Assembly (NCBI GenBank): GCA_033060915.1
Contig: CM065378.1
Coordinates: 17,722,001 to 17,786,000, forward strand
Source: Euryodendron excelsum
Taxonomy: Eukaryota > Streptophyta > Magnoliopsida > Ericales > Pentaphylacaceae
Direction of reading: 5' to 3'
DNA: 64,000 bases
Shown: in pieces, positions 10,885-23,869 of the stretch
Numbering within the stretch: position 1 is the stretch's first letter
How the letters are laid out: every line of letters starts with the position of its first letter
The notes under the pieces: model-generated
Database searches by the model: none
Seen by the model: only the letters and a program-made list of their open reading frames with translations
Told to the model about the DNA's origin: nothing
Translations under genes and position numbers: made by a program

Positions 10885-13800
10885 TCACACTATACGCTCC
10901 AATTCCCTTGCATAACTAAGGGTCTGATTGATGAGTTGCAGAGATGGTATCTCCTTGCAAGGTGCAGATTCTTTTGCCCTCTGGAAAATCACAAACCCAT
11001 TCTTTATCTCCCACTCAGGATGCTCCTGCAAGTTGCAGATAAAGCAAGTCTTATTAACCCTATAATTGGAGACTAAATAAAATTAGAACAAGGCTTCCAT
11101 GTTGGTGGATTTTGGTGTTATATCATTAATGTAAGAATAATGTGCTATCAAATTAAACAGGATGCAGAAGTACATTTTATGTGCACAGAGTAAAATTCTG
11201 TATCAAATAACCAACAAGGTTTTGCTTAATACAGCTCTTGGCCGGGGGGACGTTTCATTGTGATGTGAAGTAAAAATGATCCAAACCAAGAATGACTTTA
11301 ACTAGATTGTGTGGCTCTTCACAAGAATGACTGTTAACTAGATGGTTAGTACTGCCCTCAAACCAAACCAAGAATGACTTATAATTACATGTTTAGTACT
11401 GCTGCCCTAAACCATAGACCATCAAAGCAGATCCAGCAATTAATGTATGCTATTCGTTAACAACACCAAGAAAATGAGATAAGCAGCAGGGAATTTACCT
11501 CCTTAATATATTCAAAAAGTTCTTGGTCAGAAGAGAACAGCAATATTTGCCGTGCATCATTAATTGAAAGGGAATCATAGGCCTTTTCACTGCATCCGGA
11601 TATTTCATCTCTGCAAATGACGATGAACTACTAAGATACAAAACTAACCACACTTTCCAAAGTGCACATGCTACAAAAGTTGGAATGAAAATTAAGAAAA
11701 ATGATGAGAGTAAGTGATCTCTCCACAGTTCATACACATACATAGAGAAATTTATATGTAAATCCCTCTTCTCTGGTCACTACTTGATACTATGAACAAA
11801 TGTGGATGACCAAAACAAATTAACACAGGCCTCAGTAAATCGGTGGTTCCTGTTTGGAGAAGAATCAACAGAATAGCTAATAGCATAAAAACAGATCCAA
11901 GTAAAGTATAAAGGAAAAACTGATATGCTGCCTTGATCTTTCTTTGTCTCGAACCCCATACCCCTATAATAATGGTAGAGTAAGGGGTGGCCCCAAAGCG
12001 GAATTGACCAGTGGTGGTTTGGTAGCCACTCCCTTCTCAAGGAAGGGTACATTAGACTTCCACATCATACGGCTGTGTCCTGAGCTTGTTCCACACGGCC
12101 AAGGAAACATCGTTTTTTAATCACATTATGACTTGGCCATTTGGAAGAGAGATTATTTCTTAAAATAATTCATATTTAGCATGGAAGCCAGAGTTGCCAA
12201 GTAGATGATATGCATACGAAAAAGCAGTAATACTAACCAACATGCATTTGATTTGTATCACGGTCGCGTAAAACCCCAAACAAGATTTAACTATTGTCTG
12301 CAACTCACATGAATGCCAACTTTTTTTTTCTACTTCAAAGAATAAGAGTGCAATAATAGGAAACTCCCACCCAATGAAAGACTAAAATCAAAATGAACTC
12401 CATAAAAAATCAGCTATTGCATCTGTATACAGTCAGTTATTATTTCAACTCTTTTGCTATCCTTTTAATCACTGCCGGTAAGTTAAGTCACACAGTTTAC
12501 CTGACTGTCTTCGCCAGCAGATCCATGAAATAAACATAAGTTTCATGGGGTACTGTCTGTCTCGCACTCAAGACCCGGTTGTAGGCCCCTTCCATGAAGG
12601 ATTGCTCCAACTCTACTGCATGCTTGATACAAAGATTCTCCAGGGCACTGGCAGAAAGCAATTCCAATTCAGTGTGGAATTCAGCAATTCTATTCTGCAC
12701 AAGGAGTCTCAAAAGGTTGAGACCTAAGATAGGATACTCCTGAGGGGATGGTGGAAGACGGCCACTGCTCCACCAAAAAAGAAGATAACAAAGAAGAAAA
12801 AGTCATTAATTGCATTTCAAATACAAAAAGTAAACAAGTGATATATAATATAAGAGAAATGTTGGCACAAACATGCAGCAGTAAGAAAGCTCTTTGAACC
12901 AGATAGAGATCAACAATGAGAATGCCTGTCTTAATTGCATTTCTCAATTAGTATTTGGATTCAAGAAAGAAAAAAAAATGTTTGACAAAATCCATCTTGA
13001 AAATTGACTACTCAATTCACCGAAACATCTTCCAATCACATTACCCCACAACATGCCACTGGAAATTTTGAAAGTAGTAATAATCATGGAATTAATGTGG
13101 TAGGATGGTTTTACCTTTATTGTTAACTACTTGAGCAATCTCTCAAAGTGGCACACTTTGACTCATGGATCAGACAGGTAAGAGCACACACACATCTCAT
13201 AAAAACAAGCACAAACATGCTTTATATACCTGAATTACATCCAATATCTGAATAAGTGCTGTGTACTTAGTGCCACATGTACAGTGTTGTGCTTTCTCCA
13301 TGTCCACAATTAAGATTAGATAATTTAAATTAACACAGATTGGAAGTCACACAAGTTATAGGCTTATCAAGGAACAAAACAAAACAAAAAAAAAAAAAAA
13401 AAAACACAAAAAAAAACAAAAAAAAAAAAAACCCACACAAGTTATGCAGCAAGGTGACTTAAAAACATGAGGTTGAGTTTTTGCCCAATCAATCCAATTA
13501 CTGCTACTTGCACCGATAAAAATGGAGTTCAATTAGAAAAATCTGGTTTCAATCAGAAACAACCAAAATAGCATAATACCCAATCACAAATCAGAACTCT
13601 TAAAACCAATTTATTGTCCAGCTTATTTCTGAGCTTGTCTAACCTGCGGAGGCACAAAAGGAGCACGGCCAGAAATTTTCCCCAAAATATGACTCCAACT
13701 CAATTCAATCATGGCAAAAAGGTATATGACCTCTACTTTACAACATGAAACCGTGTGGTCCTATTTCATCTTTTGACACCAATTCTTGTCAAGGGCCTCC

Positions 13801-16800
13801 AGAATATGAGGCTCATCCAGAAATAGTAAAGGTAAAGACAGGAGAAGTTACCGTGCATCTGTATAGTAAGGTTTCAGCTGAAAGAAATCCCTTTCAAAGG
13901 CATCCTGATCCTCAATCTTCACACTTAAAACAACTGCATGCTCATATATATCCCCTGAAAATTTTCATAGTGAACACAACAATGGGCAAAAATTTAAATC
14001 ACAAAGTCAAGGTCAACAAGACAATAATAATATTCCACATAACGGAGAACACTAATCAATTAAGCAAAGCAAAAATTAAATAAGAATAATTGGAAACCAC
14101 AAAAGACACTGAATTTATGTGGAAACCCCTTCAATAAAGAGGGAAAAACCACGAGGTAAATTCAAAATCATCCACTATCACCTAGCGGTGGACCTTGGTC
14201 GACTGGTCCACGAGACCAACCCAATCCAGCCCATGTGGACCAGCAATCAGCATGCCAGATCAACCAAATCGAGTATTGTTGTCAAAACACTCTTGACCTG
14301 AAATAGTACTAGTCATCAAAGATTACTTCTTTTAATTTTCCTAATTCAATGTGCAATTCTGTTTCACAACAAGTATGCACCTAAAAGGCTCCGAGAAAAC
14401 TTATGTCAGTCTTCACTTTTAATAAACTTTTAACAGTCATCACCATTTTACATAGTTCAGTGCATGTTTTTTAATAATTGTTGTACTTCAACTGAAGATA
14501 GAGCTCTGACAGGGAAAATTAGGTCTTACTTTGCCAAATTATGTTACTTGAATGCACACCACTCCTGAAAAGCAACTATATCACATGCACACTCCATGCA
14601 TTGTCATGCAACAATCCTAGTTTTCTTTTTCAACCTAAAGATCAATAATCAAGATCTCACCTGGTACATGCAGCGCACTCCACCCTATAAAAATTACTGA
14701 GTGAAGCACGTCAACTGTTGGCTGATGCATTTAGGATGTATTTTGTTCAATTAACTGTTAATGTATTTTTGTTTAAGCTAACTATTCACTAACTTTTAAT
14801 CTATAATATGAATGTACCATCACACCCCAAAAGTTGATTTTTAGCACCGTGTTTGAATACTTTGCACACCCTCAAAGTTTGTCACCCAAACCCATCCAAA
14901 TGCAATAAACAACCCCAACAAAAAAGACAGTCTATTAGTATGATGGACATTTTCTTCGCAGAGGAATCGCATGAAGATTTGCTTCATCAACTTGACCATC
15001 ATGTTGCTCCAGGCACTTCATAATGTAGAATATAGAAATATAAAAAGAACTAAAACAACTTGTAGCTCATAAGCGAAGTTAAGAATAATGGAACGAGATA
15101 AAAAGTCAAGAATTAACAAAGACAGATAGCGAATAAACGGGTTTGTCTCTCGGTCCATATTGTAGACTAGCACAAAAACCACACAGCCCAAGAGGATATG
15201 AATCATGTGAATCAACAGAAGAGTGGGTTTATCAACAATATCTACACAAATGACTAAAGAACTATATATATTAGGTAGATCAAACCAAATAAATTACTTG
15301 CTAATGTCAACTCATCAATCGCGTTGGGTGTTTCTTCAAACAATGGTGGGAGGCTTCTAAACCCTGTCAGCAAGACCTGCAAAATAAAAACAGATGACTC
15401 ATACCCTATGCAAATAACAAGGATCTAAAAACAATGATGAAAGTAATAAAAATTGTTGTAGTAGTATCAGCTTAAAATTCCTCCAAAAACAATAACTTCT
15501 GTCACATCAAAGCTCCTTACAATTCAAAATAAAATATAAGGCTTAGCAACAAGGATCAAAATTTCGTTTCGATGGGTAGTATCGGTTGGCTCGGAAACAA
15601 AAAAATTTCGGAAACATTCCAAAAATATTTCGAGATGTTTTGGAAACATTTTAGAAGTGACTAATATTAATTCAGCAAAATACAATCTTTGGTATTTTTC
15701 TCAATAGAAAGTGTACGACATTGATGAAAAGTTCTAAATTTACATTGATACAATTTATTGTTTTAGTCTATAGCATTGTGTTTTGGTGTATTTTTTTATG
15801 TTTCAATGTGCTTGACGTAACCAATAGAGTTCTATTATTCCACTAGTATTTTGTTTCGGTCTCTTAAGAAATGAAAGCGTTTAGGCCGTTTCGATGGAAA
15901 CAATTAAAAATTTTATTCGTTGCTCAGCAAGACTGCATCGTTCCAATATCTTATATAAGATTTCTCAAGACTCGAATATTTTCTCGTTTTTGATAAATGA
16001 ATATACACACACAAAAAAAAAAAAGACAAATAAAGAACAACACATTCCATACTTCCAACTTCTTAACATCATGTTTATAATAGTTTCGCACAAGTCATGG
16101 TCTACTAGCACTCTTGATGCACAACACTTCGCTAATAGCAATGAATTTTCATGCTTCAATTTTCTTCTGGTTATGTGTGCTTGAATTCATGTTTCAATTT
16201 CACACCAATTATGATTCCTATTGAACAATGCTTCTCACTACCACCATTAAGATAACTACTATATGTTTATATTAAAACAACCATGTAAAGCCTCAGTGAA
16301 TTTCAAACATAAGCGGCAACTATGATTTAAATGCCATTATGTCCAATTTACTACAACATATTTGAACAATTTCTATAGTCAATAGACCAAACACAAAAAT
16401 GCGAATGTTCTTCGAAGTCCTCAGATCCTTCCATCACACAGTGTTGTTTGCCAACACTAGAATAGCAGCATTATCGACCACTTTATACCGCACCACACCA
16501 TCCAAATTCAACCAACAAATGAACAAAGACGTCCAAATTTTTGGGGTTTTTAAGATTAAAGTTCCAAATGTAACTTGCTATTGTCAATAAAAACAACGTA
16601 TACTAGTTCAAAACTTGTCTATCAAAAAAAAAAAAAAAAAATACTGGATCAAAACAAAAGCAATATATAACAAAATTAGGGCTTACGTATACGAGGATCT
16701 GGAAAACAAAGATTAGAGAAGATCAAATCGATTCTGATTAAGAGCAAAAAAAATAGGGTTTTTGGGATTAGGTTAACACAGATTTCGAATTTGTTACCTT

Positions 16801-16902
16801 GAGCTGAGAGAGGAGCTTCGAACAAGTATCGAAATCGTTCCGAATGAAAGCGGCTTTGAATCGCTCGAATCTCTGCGCAACCTCTGTGAGCTTCGGCTCC
16901 AT
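10885..16902 (-). CDS. RPN12: 26S proteasome regulatory subunit RPN12 (PSMD8)
   Basis: Six exons on the minus strand: 16798-16902, 15298-15376, 13852-13954, 12501-12764, 11499-11610, 10885-11025. They join without a break into 267 codons, the length of plant RPN12. Start MEPKLTEVAQRFERFKAAF; conserved segments include SLPPLF, YEHAVVLSVK, GLNLLRLLVQNRIAEFHTEL, EQSFMEGAYNRVLSARQT, YVYFMDLLAKT, DARQILLFSSDQEL and the end YARELERIV. RPN12 is a PCI-domain subunit of the 19S lid, assembled last, and helps join lid to base; plant RPN12 also affects cytokinin and auxin responses (family knowledge). Introns are 0.5 to 1.4 kb. The gene is intact. It stands head to head with plastid bS6c. Confidence 0.96.
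13379..13432 (+). repeat. A-rich low-complexity tract in RPN12 intron 3
   Basis: Almost pure A with scattered C over about 54 bases. On the coding strand it is a T-rich intronic stretch. No coding or regulatory meaning is visible. Confidence 0.85.
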
Positions 16903-17083
16903 CTCTCTCTCTCGCTTCTCTCTTTTGATTTCGGTATCTTCTCAAATTCTTCTTCTTCGCAGTTCTCACCCGTCGCTTTGAAAGCTTCCCTTCTTTGTGT
17001 ACAAGAAAAGACTACAATGATACCGTATCAAATAGGGTTTGGAACTCGGTTCGGTTTGCTCCGGTTACCACACCCGGGTAAAG

Positions 17084-17089
17084 TGGGCT
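17084..17089 (-). promoter_or_regulatory. Site II-like element (TGGGCT) upstream of RPN12
   Basis: TGGGCY motifs are TCP-binding site II elements found in promoters of plant ribosomal, mitochondrial and proteasome genes (established for the class). This copy is about 180 bases upstream of the RPN12 start codon. A six-base match is weak on its own. Confidence 0.35.
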
Positions 17090-17740
17090 TGCAGATCTCT
17101 TTTTCATTTTATTTTACGCGCGGCTAAACTATCATTTTTGTCTTATCAATTTTGCTTAATTTTTTAATTTCATCCACTAAATTTCAAATCTATTCCTATC
17201 TATATATATTAAAAAAAATTTCAATTCTTACATTTATGCTTCTATAGTTTCATGAATAAATAATGCAATCCCACTCATTAATGAAAAAGAGAAAAGTTAC
17301 TCTTATTACATTATGTACTTTTCATTTGAGCTAAAATGTTTTAAACAAAACCAACACTTTGTGGAGTTTATTCTGAAAAAGTAATGCCTAAATAAGAAAA
17401 ACAAATATGAAAAGAGAGAAAAATGTTAAGAAAATTTACGCTTCACCATATACTCCTGGTGAGTAGTGATATTTCGCAATAAATCGAGGTTCTCATCTAC
17501 TTTTCTTAGATAATATCCTTCTATTAGAAACTTGAATTTGTAGAGAAGAAAAAAAATGATAGGTAATAAAATTAAATATATATGTTTACTTCTTTATAAG
17601 CAACTATATATAGACTTGTTTGACAAATATCAATTTATTTTCTTTATTTTTTCTTCACATAAAATGCAAAAATAATAATAATAATAATTCTTTTACCTTT
17701 TTTTTATTCGCTCTACATTAAGGCTTGAAAAATTGATCGG

Positions 17741-18151
17741 GGGTAATTACAAAGATATGCATTAAACTATGATTTAAAATAACTAAATTTTTCTCTAAAT
17801 TTTAAATTATAATATATTAAACTCTTAAAATATTAATTTATATCAATTAATACCTTCTATTAGTAATATGTTAGGACAATGGATAAAAAATTATTATGTG
17901 ACTTGTCATGTTAATAAAAATATATTATTATACTTAATAATTATTTAATTATTGAAATGCCTTAATATCTACATGTCATTCTAAGAGACATTTTAGTTAT
18001 TAATTAAATATTATAATAAAAGAAGATAAATTTAGATAAAAAAATGTGTAAGTCATATGAGAATTATTTATTTATTAATAAAAAATATTAATTAATATAA
18101 AAAAATAATTTAAAAAATTAATGTGTTACGCTTTAGAAGATTATAATTACC
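17741..18151. mobile_element. AT-rich MITE-like element, GGTAATTA termini
   Basis: The left end reads GGGTAATTACAAAG and the right end, reverse complemented, GGTAATTATAATC. The interior is very AT-rich and partly self-complementary. Termini resemble those of the element at 39487-39852. No clear target duplication was found, so class is uncertain. Confidence 0.45.
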
Positions 18152-18181
18152 GAATCTAATATTCGCCTACTCCCCGGTCCG

Positions 18182-18187
18182 TGGGCC
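18182..18187 (+). promoter_or_regulatory. Site II-like element (TGGGCC) upstream of plastid bS6c
   Basis: TGGGCC about 110 bases before the start codon matches the TCP-type site II motif common in ribosomal protein promoters. It mirrors a TGGGCT on the RPN12 side. Short motif, so support is modest. Confidence 0.4.
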
Positions 18188-18296
18188 TCAGAGAGCATAA
18201 CCCTTATCCAATTCAACCTTTTCCATCACTTCCCAAACATACAGCTCTCGGCAGAGAGGGAGAGAGAGAGACAGAGGAGTGAGTGAGAGCTCAGCA

Positions 18297-21200
18297 ATGG
18301 CGTCCTCTTCATTTGCATCAACCCTCACTTCTTCCTCTTATTCTCCTTCACTACATCGCAAATCTCACACCCACATCCACTCTGCATCATCATCCGCAAT
18401 CTCCTTTGGCTGTAGTTTCCGAGCTTTCCCCAGAAAAGGCCAAGCCTTGCACCACCATAGGACGAACCCAGGTCTATCAACCAAGGCTCAAACCCTGGAC
18501 TTCTCGGGTTCATTCTTTGAAGGAGGATTCGGAGGAGAAGACGACCCAACATCCCCTCCCGGGTCTGCCGTCACGGCGGTTGAAGACAAGGAGGAGCCCC
18601 AGTGCCCACCCGGCCTCCGTCAATATGAAACCATGGCCGTTTTGAGGCCTGACATGTCCGAAGACGAGCGACTCGCTCTTACCCAGAAGTACGAAGAGGT
18701 GCGTCTTCAATTTTCTCCAACTTCCCCTTCACAATTCGTGTATATAATCATGTATGTATCTATGCATTGCGTCAATTTGAGGCGAATATTTTGAAATTAA
18801 ATTTTTTTAATAAGTGAACGTTTTGAAATTAATTAGAGCTTGTGCAGAAGTTTAGAGGTGTTTTTAATTGATTAATCTAAACTCGAATTCGACTCATTAA
18901 TCCTAGTTCTGAATGACCATGTTATAAATATTTTTTTTGTGCCAAAAAGTGCAACGTGGAGTGTTTCAAAATTTTGACTTTTGTGCTCTGAAGACGATAA
19001 TCTCGTGAAGTATGGACAGCATGATTCACTTTGGAACTGGTTTTAAAGTTCTACTAGAATTAATAGCCTTGGCGGGCAAGTATTGTCAATTTCAAAGGTT
19101 GCTGAATCATATCCGATGTTGTCAGTCATTGTTGATATATTACCAGTATCTACAAATAAAAACTAAACATAAGTTCAGAACGGCCATGGATAAGAAGGCT
19201 CAGATTTGGATTTACCAGCCAAAAAATAGTAATAATAGAAGAGTTTTTTGATTTGGGTATATCTATCCAAAGAATATTATCACATAATGAATAGCGCCAA
19301 ATTGTATACTCAATTCGCAGTTGAAAGAGTTCATAGCGATGGTACCATGCTTGACCCACTGGAAAGGTCATCCATGGCGGACATAGTGTTCATCATCGAA
19401 GGCCTGGTTGGCTCAAAGCTTCTGGTACTTCAACCACGATATTCTTTCCCTCACTGGTACTTCAATTGATTTTCTCATATGCATAGTTGGTGAGGACGAT
19501 GGTTTGTAGAGTCCACAAAACTTAAGTAACTGAAGCAGTTACAAAGTTATGGAGGTGGAGTTATCCACTAACTTGTTATCTTCCTGATTTGCCCTTAAAG
19601 ATTTTGAGTAGGATAGTTTGTTTGGCAGTAAAACAGTAAATTGTTAAAGATAATTTCAGAAATAAAAAATGTCACGCACCGTGACACAGCTCTTTTGAAG
19701 AGGAGACACCAATTTAGTGTTCTCCCTTTATATATTAGAATAGATAATCACATCTCAAGTATCATGTACTTGAAAATATTTATCCATTATATGTTTTGTT
19801 TTGGTTGTGAAAAATCGACAAGAGAGAGGGAAAAGGATGAAAAAGAAAAAGTTACGCGATAGAAAATGTTATGAAAATGGTAAAGAAATTACAATGCTGC
19901 TTAAGAAAAAAAATAGGGATTGGTTTCAACAATTGCACAAACGCTTGTGTTAACCTGATACCTGTATGGATTATCAACTGCTGTATGGATTATCAACCCT
20001 TTTGGGCTGGGGAAAAGCATATGGTGCTGCCTGCTGGGCATGTTTGTGTGGCTGTTGGATGAATAATTTCAAACGTTTGTTGTTTTATCCTGCATTTCCT
20101 CTGAGTATTATTTTACAATTACAATTTTAGTTACCAGTGCGGAGTGGGGACAAAAAGGGAAACTTATTGAGAGTAGAATTAGGTGCGAGGGGATAGTTGA
20201 AAGAGAAAAAGTGGGCTTGCTTAGAAGCCTATCAAGGGAGGATTTAAGAGGTTGTGAGAGTAAAGAGACTTGAGCCTAAAGAGATAAAATGACCTCTTCA
20301 AGGATTAATTCCTATGTAACTGAGATAATTAATACTTTGGGATTGAATTATTTTATGTGAGATGACATTTTCGGGAAAATTCAATGGTTAACTCAGAAGT
20401 CGTTAAAGAACTTGTATAAATTAAATTAACCCACTTATGTTGTATAAAATCACTTGCTTAACTGTAATGCTACAACTTGATATCTTGAAGACAGTTGAAG
20501 GAAAGAAGGGAATTTAGAAAGAACACACTGATCGACTAATGTAGAAGGACACAAAATCGTATTTAGTGATACGAAGTTAGGCAAGAAACCGGATTCAATG
20601 GATAGCCGTGAGTTTGTTTATAGTGTTCTGCCAAAAAGTTGGGTGTAAAAAATCCTTTTTCTCCCAATCTTGCAATTCTCAATTTGATAATCTTCAAGAT
20701 GCCATGATCGATCATTGTGAGCCCTCTTTGCTTTAACTACTATTTGCTTTTATACACATTACTTTTGTGTCCATGTATTATGTTTCCATTCCCATGTCAA
20801 TGCCAGGCTTGTTACCCACTACTCTTTTTAAAATTTAATTCAAGGGTAATTTTTTTTTCTTTTCTTTTTTGGGGGGGGGGGGGGGGGGGGGGGGGGGGTG
20901 TGTTTAATACCAAATGTCAGGTAATTTACTTCCAGTATTTATCAAATTTGGAAATTACAGTCTACATTTTATATTTCCAAAGATTTTGTTTTCATTTGAG
21001 ATAGCAGCATCTTGAAGGGCAAATTCCTTGAGAAAAATCATATCATTGACTACAAGCTGCTCACTAATGGATACCGTATGATGTATTGTTTTGGAGATTG
21101 CATCCAAAAATTTGCCTGAAGCTCGATTTCGGGATAAGTTAAGATGGCCTTACCCACAACCTTGCTCTTTCGACTATGATCAGATCCCTTTAGAGAAGAA

Positions 21201-22748
21201 AAATATGCATGGGCTCATTTAGTTATTTTATAAACAATGTCTGATGGTATTGAAAAATTGAAATGTTTAAATTGGGCATCCAAAATGGTCCAAATTCAAT
21301 TTTGTTCAATTTTCATCATTGCATCTCTTCAAAGAAAAAGAACAAAAATACAATAATATCTAAATCCTAAATAAACGTCAACTTTTGTGATTTTTTCTCA
21401 CTTTAAACGTAGATTGCTTGCATATAAGATTAATAATAGAGTGTTGGGGTTTTAGATTTGTGAGGAAATATTAACGGTCACAGTAGCATGTATTTATTAT
21501 GGAGTCTCTTATCCAGTCCGCACAGAGTTTAAGTTGTTTAACAAACTCTTCCCTCCTTCCGCCATAATGAATTATTACTTCAGCTTGAAAAGCAGGCCTG
21601 GAAACAATATCTTTTTTTTCATATTCAACTTTATTAGTGTTAGAATTCACTTCTTTTAACAGCAAGGGAAAGGTTATGATGGAAGTATCCCAAAAATACA
21701 TACCTTTTGAATAGTTCTTTCCACTATAGATGTCTTTAATAGGAACGCCAATCATCCTGTTATTACTACGATGGCTTAGCTTCAACAATTCATCAACATT
21801 GATAAAGGTAGTACATACGTGGTCCTTTATTGAAAGGCTTCTTAACTCATTGTGTAAGTAATAGAGCCATGGACATGATTGGTGACTATTCAGGACCATG
21901 CATTATGGATATGCTTTATCTTGACCTTGTTCTCTGTGGAAACAAGTAAACTGCAGGGTAGAATATGGTTAAATTTGAGATACGAAGATTCTATTTCAAG
22001 GTCTGATATTTACAGTGTAAGATGACTATAAGTTACATATTATTTTCTGCTTCTTCCATGAAAGTTAATTTGTTTAGTTTCATAACATGCTTTATAGAAC
22101 TTAACTGCCTCATCCATTGGCTGGCAATTACTACCCTACGAAATTTATCTTATTCCACTTTGTTTTCCTCACGTATGAAGGCACAAATGCATCAGATGCG
22201 CCATCTTTTAGAACGATAATGTTAAATGTGTATTGTTATTACTATTTATCCCCCCTGTGCATAATACGGGAAAAAAAAATCATGAATTTTATTGGAAGAT
22301 ATGAACTCATCTAATGCTGCATAAGTTCAATGAGATAATTTTGTACGCAAAAGAATGGCGGTATAATGGATGTATGTTCATGAATTTGTGTTGAAGTGTT
22401 GCTTTCTTGCATGAATCAGTAAATGAGCATATGAAAACCTCAGGGATTATCACGTTGCAAATTTGGGATTTTGATTTGAGGGCTTTGTTAACAATGCTCA
22501 TTTTGCAGTTGCTTGTTGCTGGAGGTGGCATGTACGTGGAGGTGTTCAATAGAGGCGTTATTCCGCTTGCCTACAGCATCAAGAAGAAAAACAAAGCAGG
22601 AGAGAGTAACACTTATTTAGATGGTATCTACCTCCTCTTTACTTATTTCACCAAACCCGAGTCCCTGGAAGTTCTCGAGGCAACGCTGAAAACAGATGAT
22701 GATGTGATTCGGTCATCCAGTTTTAAAATAAGGAAGAGGAAGTACTGA
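18297..22748 (+). CDS. RPS6 (bS6c): Plastid 30S ribosomal protein bS6c, nuclear encoded
   Basis: Two exons, 18297-18698 and 22509-22748, joined in phase 0, encode 213 residues. The ATG at 18297 is chosen because the Ser/Thr-rich, acid-free stretch that follows (about 60 residues) is a typical chloroplast transit peptide. The mature part has the bS6 core: YETMAVLRPDMSEDERLAL in exon 1, then LLVAGGGMYVEVFNRG, LAYSIKKKNKAGE, TYLDGIYLLFTYFTKPES and the basic end SSSFKIRKRKY in exon 2. bS6 binds 16S rRNA on the small-subunit platform with bS18 in the plastid ribosome (family knowledge). The 3.8 kb intron is unusually long and holds a 28-G run and an antisense ORF. Intact. Confidence 0.96.
20871..20898 (+). 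repeat. Run of 28 consecutive G in the bS6c intron
   Basis: An uninterrupted homopolymer of 28 G follows a T-rich stretch. It can form G-quadruplexes on the coding strand and the pre-mRNA. Length is likely variable and hard to sequence accurately. Confidence 0.9.
21471..21899 (-). CDS. Unidentified 142-codon ORF antisense in the bS6c intron
   Basis: An open frame of 142 codons runs opposite to bS6c inside its intron. Composition is protein-like: mixed hydrophobic and charged residues, Trp, Cys and aromatic residues spread throughout, with segments such as IIHYGGRREEFVKQL and LCADWIRDSI near the C-terminus. An in-frame stop lies two codons before the ATG, so the start could be genuine or the ORF a truncated remnant. 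I do not recognise the family. It could be a captured or inserted gene fragment, including an old endogenous element, or chance. The AT-rich surroundings make a chance ORF of this length less likely but not excluded. Confidence 0.35.
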   Translation of the reverse strand: MVLNSHQSCPWLYYLHNELRSLSIKDHVCTTFINVDELLKLSHRSNNRMIGVPIKDIYSGKNYSKGMYFWDTSIITFPLLLKEVNSNTNKVEYEKKDIVSRPAFQAEVIIHYGGRREEFVKQLKLCADWIRDSIINTCYCDR

Positions 22749-23823
22749 TGTAAGGGTACTTTAATTCAGTTGCGTAGCTCAGGGAGGAAAACATAGGAAA
22801 CCGCGTTTTTTTGAGCTCATATATTATAGACGTCTTTCCTTTCCTGCTGTTGTTGGAAATCAATTTGTTTTACATAATCAGTTTTCTGGCAGTAAGAAGA
22901 CATGTCGTATTGCAATTGCTTGAAGTTGCAGTAGAGGGTCAGCTTCTTTTGAAATTCTGCATATTCTAAAGGTGCATTGCTGACCGCCTTTATTGACTTC
23001 ACAAACCCCATGTGCAGGCACTTTCAGCATTAAAATCAAAACAAATCATGGATTCAAGCAGGAGAATGAAAGCAATTGACTAGAAAGGCTCGGATTAAAC
23101 TCGATTCTGTTGGATATGTCCAATGGTTTCCAGAGCAACACCTGCTGTTCCTCCTTTAATCTGAATTATATTGATCAAGAGCAAGGTCTAATAACCTTTA
23201 GAAGAATAGCGTAGATGATCTTGTGTTTCAGAAAAATTTGACGTGTTTTCTTTATACCATTTTGCTGTTGAGAAGTAATTATAAACTATGAAGCCGTGTG
23301 CGTGCTACTTGGATTGCTAAGCAAGCTTAGAACTCAATTTGGTGAGGGAGATTCGGCTCAATGCAAACTTTTGCTTCGAAAAGCCGACTGTTACATCAAT
23401 TTCCCAAAACAGGGTAGGACACTTTGAAGTGTTTTTGTTGCTGTGATCTCCATCCAGTACAAGCATCCTACATACAGGACAAGGATTCATGGACTATAAT
23501 CTCTCACAGAGCACTAATCATAAACTAATTATAATCAACTCAATAAAAATATCCTTTGTCGGCCTCTGCCAATGATATTTGGTCGAATTTTTACACTAAA
23601 GCATGTCTAGATTGGATCCCACCAGATTGTGGTAGGCCCGGAATCTTTTTCATTTGTTAGAATTCTTTAGAGCTACCCATCTCCGAGTATTATTGGGAAT
23701 AGAAATGGGAGCACTTTGTTCAACCAAAACAAATGTTTTAGTTTGAACAGAATCATTTTCCCCAGACCTTGAGAATCTGATTTAGTGGTGCAGTTTGACG
23801 TCTTCCCTCACATCCACTTTCAC

Positions 23824-23863
<40 letters not shown>

Positions 23864-23864
23864 G
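22749..23864. other. Downstream region of plastid bS6c
   Basis: The first few hundred bases should be the 3' untranslated region. No gene is supported. A (GA)18 microsatellite lies at 23826-23861 directly before Copia-2. Confidence 0.6.
23826..23861 (+). repeat. (AG)18 microsatellite
   Basis: Uninterrupted AG units just four bases before the target duplication of Copia-2. Confidence 0.92.
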
Positions 23865-23869
23865 CCTTC

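Larger units (their letters stand above)
16903..18296. other. Divergent promoter region between RPN12 and plastid bS6c
   Basis: About 1.4 kb separates the two start codons and must serve both genes. It holds CT/GA tracts next to each start, a TGGGCT motif near the RPN12 side (17084-17089), a TGGGCC motif near the bS6c side (18182-18187) and an AT-rich MITE-like block (17741-18151). No ORF of note. Confidence 0.65.

Noticed and set aside
13745..14083. 112-codon plus-strand ORF
   Set aside because: It overlaps RPN12 exon 3 in antisense and then runs into intron; no conserved motif.
15540..16010. Possible MITE in RPN12 intron 1 (TTTCGTTTCGATGG and related words)
   Set aside because: No matching terminal inverted repeats or target duplication could be found.
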